A DNA stretch of 33,117 bases from an uncultured Eubacteriales bacterium (GCA_934385225.1 CAKRPQ010000013.1:1-33117), one strand, 5' to 3'. Positions 23,174 to 31,453 are shown, counted from the first letter of the stretch. The notes: generated by a model from the sequence alone, not told the origin. Numbers and translations are program-made.

Positions 23174-24430
23174 ATGAAAAAATATGATGTTGTTGTCTTT
23201 GGCGGAGGCTTTGCGGGAAGTGCGGCGGCGATAGCTGCGGCAAGGGGCGGTGCGCGTGTTCTGCTTTGCGAGCAGTCGAACTGTCTTGGCGGTGCGGCGA
23301 CAAATTCGCTTGTGAACCCGTTTATGAACTACGGAACAAAGATTGACGGAAAGTATTTTCCGCTTTCACGCGGAATATTTGCCGAAATTGTCGAAAAACT
23401 CAAAAACTTTGAATACTGCAAGGGCGCAAACGGAAATACGTTCAGCGAGGAATGTCTAAAACTCGTCCTTATGCGTACGGCAATCGAAGCCGGCGTCGAG
23501 CTTCTTTTCAGGGTTGCCTTTGTGCGCGCGGAGCGTGACGGTGGCAGAGTTACGTCGGTTACGTTTGTCGGAAAGTCGGGCGAATTTACGCTTGAAGCCG
23601 ACTGCTTTATCGACGCGAGCGGAGACGCCGATCTTGTTTATTCGGCGGGATTTCCGACGCGCCTCGGCAGAGAATCGGACGGGCTTTGCCAGCCGATGAC
23701 GCTCTGTTTCCGTGTTGCGGGCGTTGACAGATCAAAGTATGACAGAAACGCAATAAACGTTCTTTATAAGGCACTAAAAGACGAAGGGAAATTCAGAAAT
23801 CCGCGCGAGGACGTGCTTATCTTTGACACGCTTGACCCGACAGTTTTACATTTCAACACAACGCGCGTCGTTAAGATGAATCCGACAGATCCTTACGATA
23901 TTTCGAGAGCAGAGATTGAAGCGAGAGAACAGGTTTTCGAGATGTTCGACTTTCTCAAAAAGAATTTTGAGGCATTTTCGGACAGCTATGTAATCTCCAC
24001 GGGAATGCAGACAGGCGCGCGTGAAAGCAGAATGACGGACGGCGAGTATATTCTCACGGAGAGCGACATTGTAGCCTGCCGCCGTTTTGACGATACGGTT
24101 GCGCTCGGAAACTATGACATCGACATTCATAATCCCGAGGGAAGCGGAACGAGTCACTACTATTTTCCCGACGGAAAGTATTATACTATTCCGTATAGGA
24201 GCCTTATTCCGAGAGGCGCGGAGAATCTTCTTGTCGCGGGGAGATGTATAGCCGTTGATCACGGCGCGCAGGCGTCGATACGCATAATGCCTATTGTCTG
24301 CTGTATAGGCGAGGCGGCGGGAACAGCCGCGGCACTTGCCGTAAAGTATAAAGTCGGCGTAAACGAAGTCGATGTGTCAAAGCTCACAAATACTCTCATC
24401 GGAAACGGTGCGCTTCCCGAAAAGTTCTGA
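23174..24430 (+). CDS. FAD-dependent oxidoreductase (FAD_oxidored family)
   Basis: A 418-residue flavoprotein. The N-terminal dinucleotide-binding motif is VFGGGFAGSAAAIAAARGG, followed by the acidic strand end and the conserved GGAATNSLVNPFM. Later blocks DCFIDASGDADLVYSAG, TGMQTGARESRMTDGEY and the C-terminal FAD motif NLLVAGRCIAVDHGAQASIRIMPIVCCIGEAAGTAAALA are typical of the FAD_oxidored family. Many relatives are found near sugar-use genes; its substrate is unknown. AAAGGAG precedes ATG 23174; a TATAAT (23142-23147) has no good -35 box, which fits activation by the divergent AraC regulator. Confidence 0.88.
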   Translation: MKKYDVVVFGGGFAGSAAAIAAARGGARVLLCEQSNCLGGAATNSLVNPFMNYGTKIDGKYFPLSRGIFAEIVEKLKNFEYCKGANGNTFSEECLKLVLMRTAIEAGVELLFRVAFVRAERDGGRVTSVTFVGKSGEFTLEADCFIDASGDADLVYSAGFPTRLGRESDGLCQPMTLCFRVAGVDRSKYDRNAINVLYKALKDEGKFRNPREDVLIFDTLDPTVLHFNTTRVVKMNPTDPYDISRAEIEAREQVFEMFDFLKKNFEAFSDSYVISTGMQTGARESRMTDGEYILTESDIVACRRFDDTVALGNYDIDIHNPEGSGTSHYYFPDGKYYTIPYRSLIPRGAENLLVAGRCIAVDHGAQASIRIMPIVCCIGEAAGTAAALAVKYKVGVNEVDVSKLTNTLIGNGALPEKF

Positions 24431-24513
24431 CTCTTCCGAGCAGCCAAACGGGGCGAATGCGCAATGTTTTTATCGAGTGTGATCGTTTTTTGCTTTTTTA
24501 ATGCTCTTTTTTC

Positions 24514-24549
24514 AAAAAATCCGCAAGTGATTGACTTTGCGGTTTTTTT
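24514..24549 (+). terminator. Terminator of the FAD oxidoreductase gene, overlapping the next promoter
   Basis: AAAAAATCCGCAAGT...ACTTTGCGG followed by TTTTTTT. The 3' arm contains TTGACT, the -35 box of the antiporter promoter. Confidence 0.78.
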
Positions 24550-24559
24550 GTGCTATAAT
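24531..24559 (+). promoter_or_regulatory. Promoter of the antiporter-MgtC operon
   Basis: TTGACT (24531-24536), 17-base spacer, TATAAT (24554-24559). Start near 24566; the leader contains a small GCGGT / ACCGC hairpin (about 24570-24590). Confidence 0.8.
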
Positions 24560-24624
24560 AATATAAAAGAGCGGTAGTGATTACGACCGCTTATTTGATT
24601 TTTACAAAAGAAAGGGGATTATCC

Positions 24625-26058
24625 GTGCCTGCAATAAACGTGGACCCCGGATCGGTTTCGTCCGTTATTATTTCGATAGCGGTTATGCTTTTCGGCGGAT
24701 TTCTCATGACGAGACTGACAAAGCTTCTGAGACTTCCGAATGTGACGGCATACATTGTATTCGGAATACTTATCGGTCCGTATGTTCTTGATCTTGTGCC
24801 GAAAAGCGTTATAGACGGAATGGAATTTCTACCCGATATCGCGCTTGCCTTCATCGCTTTCGGAACAGGCGAATTTTTCAGACTTTCCACGCTCCGTAAA
24901 AGCGGAATGAAGGTCGTTGTCATTACCGTGCTTGAAGCACTCGTGGCGACATTTCTCGTATTTCTCGTGACGCATTTTGTTCTCGGAATAAACGTGGCAT
25001 TTTCTGCCGTTCTCGGAGCACTTGCCGCGGCGACCGCACCCGCATCGACGATGATGACGATACGCCAGACCCATGCAAAGGGTGATTTTGTCGATACGGT
25101 TTTGCAGGTTGTAGCACTTGACGATGTTGTCGGACTTCTCGCATACAGTGCCGCCGTTTCGATCGCACTTGCATCGACATCGGGCGGAAAATTCAATGCT
25201 CTGAACGTAATAAAACCGATTTTCTTTAATCTCGTTGTCCTTATTCTCGGTTGCCTGTTCGGCGTGCTTATGAAGCTGCTTATGACGAAGCGTTCAAAAG
25301 ACAACAGACTCATCGTTTCCGTTGCGATACTCTTTGCGTTCTGCGGAATATGCTCGCTTATGGACGTCTCGCCTCTTCTCGGCTGTATGTCGATGGGAAT
25401 GGTTTACATCAACATCTCCGACGACGATAAGCTTTTCAAACAGCTTAACTATTTCAGTCCGCCGATACTGCTTCTTTTCTTCGTCCGTTCGGGCATTTGC
25501 TTTGACCTCGGCTCCCTTGTCGGAAATTCGTCATCTGTCGGCGGAGTACCGCTTATTGTCGTCGGCGTGATGTATTTTATTGTGCGTATTGTCGGAAAGT
25601 ATGCGGGAGCGTTTGTCGGCTGCGTCGTAACGCATAAGTCGCGCGAGGTGCGGAACTATCTCGGACTTGCGCTCATTCCTCAGGCCGGTGTTGCCATAGG
25701 ACTTGCGGCACTCGGCGCACGAATGCTCGGTGCGGAGACGGGCGGTGCGCTTGAAACCGTTATACTCGCGTCAAGCGTGCTTTACGAGCTTATCGGACCT
25801 GCCTGCGCGAAGCTCTCGCTTTATCTTACGCACTCCTATTCGACGGAACTTGAAGACATTACGAGCGACGTTGCAACGACAGCGGATGGCAGAGAAAAAA
25901 CGCCTGTCGAAATTCTTACGGAGCGCATAAAGGAAATCCAGAAAAAACTTCCCGCGCATGATGAAACGCCGTCCGATGAGGAACAGGCGTTCCTTGAAGC
26001 CGCGGAGGAACAGTATGCCGCGCTCGGTGCAAGACGCGGATTTATAAACAGAAAGTGA
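24625..26058 (+). CDS. Cation/proton antiporter (CPA2, KefB/NhaS family)
   Basis: A 477-residue membrane protein with about 12 transmembrane helices, of the Na+/H+ exchanger family. I choose GTG 24625 behind AAAGGGG; the longer frame from 24577 starts almost at the predicted transcription start. Family motifs include the TM1-2 region LTKLLRLPNVTAYIVFGILIGP, the ATAPASTMMTIRQ transport-core stretch, and VALDDVVGL containing the paired aspartates of the ion-binding site. A hydrophilic C-terminal tail of about 70 residues with acidic and EEQ-rich segments may be regulatory. It probably exports Na+ or K+ against protons. It is followed 10 bases later by the MgtC-type gene. Confidence 0.9.
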   Translation: MPAINVDPGSVSSVIISIAVMLFGGFLMTRLTKLLRLPNVTAYIVFGILIGPYVLDLVPKSVIDGMEFLPDIALAFIAFGTGEFFRLSTLRKSGMKVVVITVLEALVATFLVFLVTHFVLGINVAFSAVLGALAAATAPASTMMTIRQTHAKGDFVDTVLQVVALDDVVGLLAYSAAVSIALASTSGGKFNALNVIKPIFFNLVVLILGCLFGVLMKLLMTKRSKDNRLIVSVAILFAFCGICSLMDVSPLLGCMSMGMVYINISDDDKLFKQLNYFSPPILLLFFVRSGICFDLGSLVGNSSSVGGVPLIVVGVMYFIVRIVGKYAGAFVGCVVTHKSREVRNYLGLALIPQAGVAIGLAALGARMLGAETGGALETVILASSVLYELIGPACAKLSLYLTHSYSTELEDITSDVATTADGREKTPVEILTERIKEIQKKLPAHDETPSDEEQAFLEAAEEQYAALGARRGFINRK

Positions 26059-26068
26059 GGCTTTAAGC

Positions 26069-26788
26069 ATGACAGATCCTATTGCTACATATCTTCTCGG
26101 CGAATGGTCAGCCGAGGTCGGCGCATATTCGGTCGTTTTCAGACTGTTCCTTTCGCTTGTTCTTTCGGCTGTTGTCGGCTGTGAGCGGTCAAGCAAGCGC
26201 CATTCGGCGGGGTTACGTACATTTATCATCGTTTCGCTTGCGTCAAGTACCGCCATGCTCGTTGATCTATGCCTTATCAAGCCCGATATTGTCTCTTTTC
26301 CGATCCTTTCGGCGGCGGTAATTATCGCGGTGGCGATGATAAGCGGAAATTCCGTGCTTTTCAGTTCGCGAAATCAGATAAAGGGACTTACCACGTCTGC
26401 TGCGCTCTGGGCGTGCGGAATTATCGGTCTTGCCGTCGGTGCGGGACTTTATACGGTCACACTCGCGGCGTTTGCGGCACTTCTTTTCAGCCTTTCGCTT
26501 CTGCCGCAGATCGAAACTTATCTTAAAAACAGATCCAATCATTTTGAGGTTCATCTCGAACTCAAAAACAAGAGTAATTTGCAGGACTTTGTGTCAACGA
26601 TAAGAGAACTCGGACTCCGTATAGACGATATCGAAGTCAACCCCGCGTATCTTAATTCGGGTCTCAGCGTTTACTCGGTTTCAATTACGATAAGTTCGGA
26701 GGAACTGAAAAAGTATAAAACGCACACCGAGATAATCGAGGCTCTCGGTACACTCGATTATGTATATTACATTGAAGAAATGAGATAA
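26069..26788 (+). CDS. MgtC/SapB-family membrane protein
   Basis: A 239-residue protein with five N-terminal hydrophobic segments carrying the MgtC hallmarks: RLFLSLVLSAVVGCERSSKRHSAGLRTFIIVSL, where the GLRT block is diagnostic, and TSAALWACGIIGLAVGAGLY. The C-terminal ~85 residues form an ACT-like cytoplasmic domain (LQDFVSTIRELGLRIDDIEV). MgtC proteins affect low-magnesium growth and membrane potential by binding the F-type ATPase in pathogens. Pairing with an antiporter suggests a cation homeostasis operon. Confidence 0.92.
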   Translation: MTDPIATYLLGEWSAEVGAYSVVFRLFLSLVLSAVVGCERSSKRHSAGLRTFIIVSLASSTAMLVDLCLIKPDIVSFPILSAAVIIAVAMISGNSVLFSSRNQIKGLTTSAALWACGIIGLAVGAGLYTVTLAAFAALLFSLSLLPQIETYLKNRSNHFEVHLELKNKSNLQDFVSTIRELGLRIDDIEVNPAYLNSGLSVYSVSITISSEELKKYKTHTEIIEALGTLDYVYYIEEMR

Positions 26789-26793
26789 ATGTA

Positions 26794-26822
26794 TTGACAA
26801 AACCTGAAAAATGTGATATAAT
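26794..26822 (+). promoter_or_regulatory. Consensus promoter before the acetyltransferase remnant
   Basis: TTGACA (26794-26799), 17-base spacer, TGATATAAT (TATAAT 26817-26822). Start expected near 26829, only about 20 bases before the terminator hairpin at 26849. Confidence 0.88.
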
Positions 26823-26848
26823 ATCTCTGCAATGTTCGAAAAAATGTG

Positions 26849-26874
26849 CGGAGGTGCTCTGCGCCTCCGTTTTT
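26849..26874 (+). terminator. Strong hairpin with T run, just after a promoter
   Basis: CGGAGGTGC-TCT-GCGCCTCCG (9 bp) and TTTTT. It can end the antiporter operon, or attenuate the new transcript. Its CCTCC arm could also pair with the CGGAGG ribosome binding site at 26881-26886. Confidence 0.85.
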
Positions 26875-26893
26875 GTATTTCGGAGGTCGGATA

Positions 26894-27046
26894 ATGAGAG
26901 AAAAGATTTTGATCAAAACCGAGAGGCTTGTTCTGCGCGAGTTAGGAGATGGCGATTTTGACGTCCTTTATGCGGTGCTTGCCGACAGCGATATAATGCG
27001 GCACTATCCTTATACTTTTGACGAAAAGAGGGTGCGCGGTGCGTAA
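26894..27046 (+). pseudogene. N-terminal fragment of a RimJ-type GNAT acetyltransferase
   Basis: ATG 26894, with CGGAGG upstream, opens a 50-residue frame, MREKILIKTERLVLRELGDGDFDVLYAVLADSDIMRHYP..., the start of a GNAT (Acetyltransf_3) protein of normally ~170-180 residues. It ends at TAA 27044-27046, long before the acetyl-CoA site. Promoter and ribosome binding site remain intact. The following sequence, in a different frame, belongs to another GNAT family. I read this as the 5' stub left by a deletion. Confidence 0.78.
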
Positions 27047-27507
27047 CAAGATATGCCTTCAAAAAGAACACCGTGTTTGACAGGGAAAAGCTGCGCCACT
27101 TTGCGAATTCACTCGGATCGGATTTTGAAATGCGAAAAATCGACAGGGAACTCTTTTACAGGCTACGCGGTGACGCCGTTTTCGGTGATTTTGTCGCACA
27201 ATTTGAAGATTACGATATGTTTTCCGCGCTCGGGACGGGTATAATCGTGATGAAAAACGATCTGATCGTGTCTGGTGCGTCGGCGTATTCGGCGTACCGC
27301 GGCGGAATAGAGATCGAGGTAGATACAGCTTCCGAATACAGAAGAATGGGACTTGCGCGGGCTTCGTCCGCAGCTCATATCCTTGAATGTCTTGATCGCG
27401 GACTTTATCCGAGCTGGGACGCGCAGAATCCGATTTCGGCACATCTCGCCTCTGCGCTCGGTTACGGTGAGGCTCGCGAATATTTTGCATACGAAATTTC
27501 GGAATGA
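27043..27507 (+). pseudogene. C-terminal part of a GNAT_acetyltran-type acetyltransferase
   Basis: In the frame used by the first possible start GTG 27073, homology begins earlier at about 27043 (VTRYAFKKNTVFDREKL) without any start. The remaining ~150 residues match the larger (~260-residue) GNAT_acetyltran family: FVAQFEDYDMFSALGTGIIV, SGASAYSAYRGGIEIEVDT, EYRRMGLARASSAAHILECL and LYPSWDAQNPISAHLASALGYG. The N-terminal ~110 residues are missing. It could be made as a 144-residue protein from GTG 27073, but no ribosome binding site is apparent. The acetyl-CoA-binding part is kept, so weak function cannot be excluded. Confidence 0.75.
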
Positions 27508-27530
27508 ACCACAATATCTTGTTTTGACTG

Positions 27531-27559
27531 TTGACACGCTGCGGAAAATATGGTATAAT
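27531..27559 (+). promoter_or_regulatory. Promoter of glyA
   Basis: TTGACA (27531-27536), 17-base spacer, extended -10 TGGTATAAT (TATAAT 27554-27559). Start near 27566. Confidence 0.88.
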
Positions 27560-27589
27560 AAATCAATTATTCGTATCGGAGGCAGAAAA

Positions 27590-28828
27590 ATGTTTTTTGA
27601 AGAACTTGAAAATTACGATCCTGAGGTAGGTGCGGCGTGCGCCCGTGAACTTTCGCGCCAGAGACACAATATAGAACTTATAGCGTCTGAAAATATCGTT
27701 TCAAAGGCGGTGCTTCTCGCGGCGGGCGGTGTGCTTACAAACAAGTATGCCGAGGGCTATCCCGGGAAACGCTATTACGGCGGCTGTGAGTATGTTGACG
27801 AGGTTGAAAATATAGCAAGAGAGCGCGCCAAAAAGCTTTTCGGCGCGAATCATGCGAACGTTCAGCCGCATTGCGGAGCGAACGCAAACCTTGCTGCGTT
27901 TTTTGCGCTTCTTAATCCGGGCGATACGGTTCTTTCGATGAATCTTGCACATGGCGGACATCTGTCGCACGGTTCGCCCGTCAATATTTCGGGCAGGTAT
28001 TTCAAAATCGTTCACTACGGAGTCTCCTCCGAAACGCAGACAATCGACTACGACGAGGTCGAGAGACTTGCCGTAGAAAATAAACCGAAGCTCCTGCTCG
28101 CGGGCGCGTCGGCGTATCCGAGAATAATAGACTTCGAAGCGATGAGACGCATCGCCGATAAGGTCGGAGCGTATCTTATGGTCGATATGGCACATATTGC
28201 TGGACTTGTCGCGGCAGGACTTCACCCAAGCCCCGTTCCGTATGCGGACGTTGTTACGACAACGACGCATAAAACTCTCCGCGGTCCTCGCGGCGGAATG
28301 ATCCTCTGCAAGGAGGAATATGCGAAAGCGATAGACAAGGCGATTTTCCCCGGAACGCAGGGCGGACCTCTTATGCACATAATCGCGGCGAAGGCGGTTG
28401 CCCTCGGCGAGGCTCTTACGGACGATTTCAAGATCTATCAGAAAAAGATAGTCGAAAACGCTTCCTGCCTTGCGGACGAACTTATCTCGCGCGGAATAAA
28501 GCTCGTTTCGGGAGGCACAGACAACCACCTTATGCTTCTTGATCTGCGCGAAACGGGAATAACGGGAAAAGAGCTTGAAAAGTGCCTTGACGAGGTGCAT
28601 ATCACGGCAAACAAGAATACGATCCCCGATGATCCGCAGAGCCCGTTTATTACGAGCGGTCTCCGCATAGGAACACCCGCCGTCACATCGCGAGGCTTCG
28701 GAAAAGACGAGATGAAGCTCATCGCAAAGTGGATTTCCGAAATCATCACCGATTTTGATGCAAACAAAGACCGCATAACGTCGGAAGTCATTGCACTCTG
28801 CGAAAAATTCCCGATTTACGAGGGATAA
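27590..28828 (+). CDS. glyA: Serine hydroxymethyltransferase
   Basis: A 412-residue PLP enzyme converting serine and tetrahydrofolate to glycine and 5,10-methylene-tetrahydrofolate, the main one-carbon source. Start at ATG 27590 with ATCGGAGG upstream; the longer frame back to 27353 overlaps the acetyltransferase remnant and precedes the promoter. Signatures include LIASENIVS, NKYAEGYPGKRYYGGCEYVD, VDMAHIAGLVAAG and the PLP lysine K228 in TTTTHKTLRGPRGG. Length is normal. It is expressed alone and ends at a strong hairpin at 28836-28867. Confidence 0.97.
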   Translation: MFFEELENYDPEVGAACARELSRQRHNIELIASENIVSKAVLLAAGGVLTNKYAEGYPGKRYYGGCEYVDEVENIARERAKKLFGANHANVQPHCGANANLAAFFALLNPGDTVLSMNLAHGGHLSHGSPVNISGRYFKIVHYGVSSETQTIDYDEVERLAVENKPKLLLAGASAYPRIIDFEAMRRIADKVGAYLMVDMAHIAGLVAAGLHPSPVPYADVVTTTTHKTLRGPRGGMILCKEEYAKAIDKAIFPGTQGGPLMHIIAAKAVALGEALTDDFKIYQKKIVENASCLADELISRGIKLVSGGTDNHLMLLDLRETGITGKELEKCLDEVHITANKNTIPDDPQSPFITSGLRIGTPAVTSRGFGKDEMKLIAKWISEIITDFDANKDRITSEVIALCEKFPIYEG

Positions 28829-28835
28829 AACAAAA

Positions 28836-28867
28836 AGAAAGTCCGACGGATTCCCGTCGGACTTTCT
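28836..28867. terminator. Terminator shared by glyA and the HD-GYP gene
   Basis: A perfect 14-bp stem AGAAAGTCCGACGG-ATTC-CCGTCGGACTTTCT. The better T run (TTTCTTTTTGTTTT) is on the minus strand, so it mainly ends the HD-GYP transcript; for glyA the T tract is poor. Confidence 0.83.
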
Positions 28868-28883
28868 GCTGTATAGCAATATC

Positions 28884-30208
28884 TTATTTTTTATTTTCTT
28901 TTTCTTCTTTCAGGATTTCGAGGAAAATTTCGACGATATCAGGGTCAAACTGTGTGCCGCTGTTTCTTTCAAGCTCAGAGATTATTTCGTCCTCCGAAAG
29001 CCTGTCTCTGTAAACTCTCGAACTGTTCATTGCGTCATATGCGTCGGCGACGGCTATTATGCGCCCGACAAGCGGAATGTCTTCACCCTTCTTACCGCTC
29101 GGATAGCCTTTTCCGTCATATCTTTCGTGGTGGTAGAGGATACCGTCGTGAATGTTCGGTATCGACGAGAAGTTCCTTACCATTTCCGCACCCTTTATCG
29201 TGTGCGTTTTTATTATGTCAAATTCCTCGTCCGTCAGCTTTGACGGCTTTTTTAGTATTTCGTCGGGTACACAGCATTTTCCGATGTCGTGAAGCGTCGC
29301 AACATAGTATATCTGCTTGCATTCCCTTTCCGAAAGACCGAGCTTTTCCGCAATTTTCTTTGAGTATCGCGCAACGCGTTCGGAGTGACCGCGCGTATAA
29401 GGGTCTTTTGCGTCGACAAAATTACTGAAAACGCCGAGTGATTCGCGTATCATCTTGTCCTGTTCGGTTATTTTGCGTTCATATCTTGCGGCAGGTATCG
29501 AGAGCGCCGTGAATACTATAAACAGAACAGCAAGCGCGATGAAAAGCGGTACATAAACGTTATAGCTCTTGCCGTCAAGATAACCGTTATGCAGTCTGTA
29601 ACCGAATTTTGCGCCCGAAATATCGAGAGCGAAACTTTCGCCGACAAAAGCGAGAGATATTTTTACCGTTCCGTCCTCGCCCTTTTCGGAGGCGGCTTCA
29701 ATTGGCGTTTCGCCCGCAGACAGATTCGGATAGTAGATGACCCTGTCGCCTTTTTTAACGGAATGAGTATTTCTCCCTCAAATTCGGTAAAATCGAGCTT
29801 AACATCTTCGACTCCGCAATTTCTGAGGTTGAGTATCTGCGAAAAATCAATGCCGTTCTTTACCTGATGGATTTCGACCTTGCCGAACTCCGCGCTTTTT
29901 ATGTAGCAGTCCCCCGCAATTCCGAGCGTAAAGCTCCAATTTTCAAGACGAGCGTCCGAGTCGTTCACGATTGTGAGTTCGCAGACGGTTTCTGCAGAAT
30001 TATCAACTTTGTTTTTGTTTTCAAAAGTTTGTATTTCAGTCGAAACGCCGAGAAGATTTGTCGAACCCGTTATTTCCCGCCGCATGGCATTCCTTTCATT
30101 GGTGTTTTGACAGTGAAGTGCGAACGATGTTGCGATTATGATAAATAAAACAGCGAGTATCAGACCGAATACTGTTATGAGATTTTTGATTTTACTTTTA
30201 CCGATCAT
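28884..30208 (-). CDS. Membrane HD-GYP c-di-GMP phosphodiesterase, split by a -1 frameshift at a dnaX-like slippery site
   Basis: Two frames read together give a 441-residue sensor protein. Frame 1 (ATG 30208; stop at 29663) has a membrane segment (about 8-25) and an extracytoplasmic beta-rich domain. Frame 2 (-1) continues that domain without a break (GDRVIYYPNLSAGE...), has a second membrane segment at about 220-238, then the HD-GYP domain. Key motifs are TLHDIGK, HHERYDGKGYP and ADAYDAMNSSR. The frames meet at A_AAA_AAG (29756-29750) in the right phase for a -1 slip; AGGGAG lies 16 bases upstream. Without the slip, a 181-residue sensor-only protein is made. HD-GYP enzymes hydrolyse c-di-GMP. 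Alternatives are a recent inactivating deletion or a sequencing error in the homopolymer. Confidence 0.82.
29750..29756 (-). other. Slippery heptamer A_AAA_AAG, candidate -1 frameshift site
   Basis: Minus strand codons TTA AAA AAG GCG. The AAA AAG pair is in the phase needed for dual tRNA slippage. A Shine-Dalgarno-like GAGGGAGA spans 29779-29772, 16 bases upstream (10 in E. coli dnaX). Downstream, GACAG could pair with CTGTC across ~19 bases. Confidence 0.55.
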
Positions 30209-30256
30209 TTTTATACCCCGCAAGCGGTGATGAAACCGACTTTTGTAACTTGCATT

Positions 30257-30285
30257 ATTATATCACTGTTTTCGGATAAAAGCAA
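30257..30285 (-). promoter_or_regulatory. Promoter of the HD-GYP gene
   Basis: Minus strand TTGCTT (30285-30280), 17-base spacer, TGATATAAT (TATAAT 30262-30257). The presence of a good promoter argues that the gene is still expressed. Confidence 0.8.
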
Positions 30286-30298
30286 TATCGCAAGACGA

Positions 30299-31312
30299 TT
30301 ATTTTGCTTTTCCTGCTCTGATTTTTTTCAGTGACCGCGTCGGATAGAAGAAAAAATCGAGATACGGAGTGCGGGAGGTTACAATCGCCGCAAGGATCGG
30401 TGCAAAAAGTCCCGTAAGCGTTCCGAGAATAAAATGAATAGCGTAGCTTGTTATTCCGACGCGCAGCAGGGCAATTCGCACAGCCGCCGTAAAGAACGTG
30501 TGCAGAAGGTATATCGGAAAAGAGTATTTGCAGACAAAACCGAGAAAATCGGCGATAGGTTTTGCCTCCGACACGACGGAAATTAAGCAGACGGAGGAGA
30601 ATATGCCGATGACGGTGACGATGTCGTCGATGAAAAAACGTTCGTAAAATCCGTAAATGAGCGCGACGACTGTAAAGACGATATGGATAGCGACAAACGA
30701 AAGTCGAACGGCGACGGGTATCTTCCGAACGTCGAGACTTTTCGTGCAGGTTCCGAGCCCGAATGCGAGAGCGCAGTTTAACGCCGAATCGAGAAAGCCG
30801 AGATAAACGCCGAAATATTTGCAGACGCAGAATACGGCAAAAACGATTACAGTCGCTTTTATGCTGTCAAGAAAGGCGGTGAGGAGCGTCCAGATGATAA
30901 AAAGCCAGAGGAGCGCGTAGAGAAACCAGTACTGCGCAACGGGTTTTACAGCAAGAAAAAGTATATCGGCGGCGGATGAAGCGTTGTTTACGCCGGGCGT
31001 GACCGAATTTACAAGTATGTAGAGCACCGAGAAAACGAGATACGGAACTCCGAGATTAAGGAGCTTTCCGAGAATGAATTTAATGCGCGATCCTTTTGCC
31101 GTCGAGCCTCCCGTCAGGGTATAAACGTACCCCGAAAGGAACATAAAAAGGTCGATGTGAAATGTCCAGATGAAACTTTCGGCTGTTTGCAGGGCGGACG
31201 GGACGAAAATGTCCGATGTGCGCAGACCTATCATAACGTGTCCTATAAGAACGAGCAGACAGGCATAGCCTTTTAATATGTCGGCACAAATATCTCTTTC
31301 CGTTTGTTTCAC
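30299..31312 (-). CDS. Acyltransferase-3 family membrane protein
   Basis: A membrane acyltransferase (Acyl_transf_3, OafA/YrhL group) that puts acetyl or similar groups on cell-surface sugars. From GTG 31312 (MKQTERDICADILKGYACLLVLIGHVM) it has 337 residues and about ten hydrophobic segments. The family block is IGHVMIG with the catalytic-type His, then FHIDLFMFLSGYVYTL, and a C-terminal IYLLHTFFTAAVR. The longer frame from 31399 runs upstream of the likely -10 box (TGATAGAAT, TAGAAT at 31346-31341), so I prefer 31312 although its ribosome binding site (GTGGGG) is poor. Divergent from the riboswitch-controlled acyltransferase. Confidence 0.82.
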   Translation of the reverse strand: MKQTERDICADILKGYACLLVLIGHVMIGLRTSDIFVPSALQTAESFIWTFHIDLFMFLSGYVYTLTGGSTAKGSRIKFILGKLLNLGVPYLVFSVLYILVNSVTPGVNNASSAADILFLAVKPVAQYWFLYALLWLFIIWTLLTAFLDSIKATVIVFAVFCVCKYFGVYLGFLDSALNCALAFGLGTCTKSLDVRKIPVAVRLSFVAIHIVFTVVALIYGFYERFFIDDIVTVIGIFSSVCLISVVSEAKPIADFLGFVCKYSFPIYLLHTFFTAAVRIALLRVGITSYAIHFILGTLTGLFAPILAAIVTSRTPYLDFFFYPTRSLKKIRAGKAK

Positions 31313-31340
31313 CCCACTATCGTTTGCGGATTTCGAATAT

Positions 31341-31346
31341 ATTCTA
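31341..31346 (-). promoter_or_regulatory. Possible extended -10 promoter of the minus-strand acyltransferase
   Basis: Minus strand TGATAGAAT; no convincing -35 box. Predicted start near 31334, 22 bases before GTG 31312. Confidence 0.45.
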
Positions 31347-31417
31347 TCATAAAAAATTCCCAAAGTCCATATTTTGCGAAAAAATTTCCTAAAAACCATA
31401 TTTTTCGGAAAAAACGC

Positions 31418-31446
31418 TTGACAACGGTCTCGGAATCGTGTATCAT
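31418..31446 (+). promoter_or_regulatory. Promoter of the riboswitch transcript
   Basis: TTGACA (31418-31423), 17-base spacer, TATCAT (31441-31446). The predicted +1, 31453, is one base before the first aptamer base. Confidence 0.83.
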
Positions 31447-31453
31447 ATAAAAT

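Noticed and set aside
24591..25313. A 240-codon open frame opposite the antiporter gene
   Set aside because: Serine/threonine-rich low-quality translation, no start signals; shadow of a real gene.
27701..28879. A 392-codon open frame on the minus strand opposite glyA
   Set aside because: It is a mirror of the strongly biased glyA coding sequence, has no ribosome binding site, and its translation resembles no protein.
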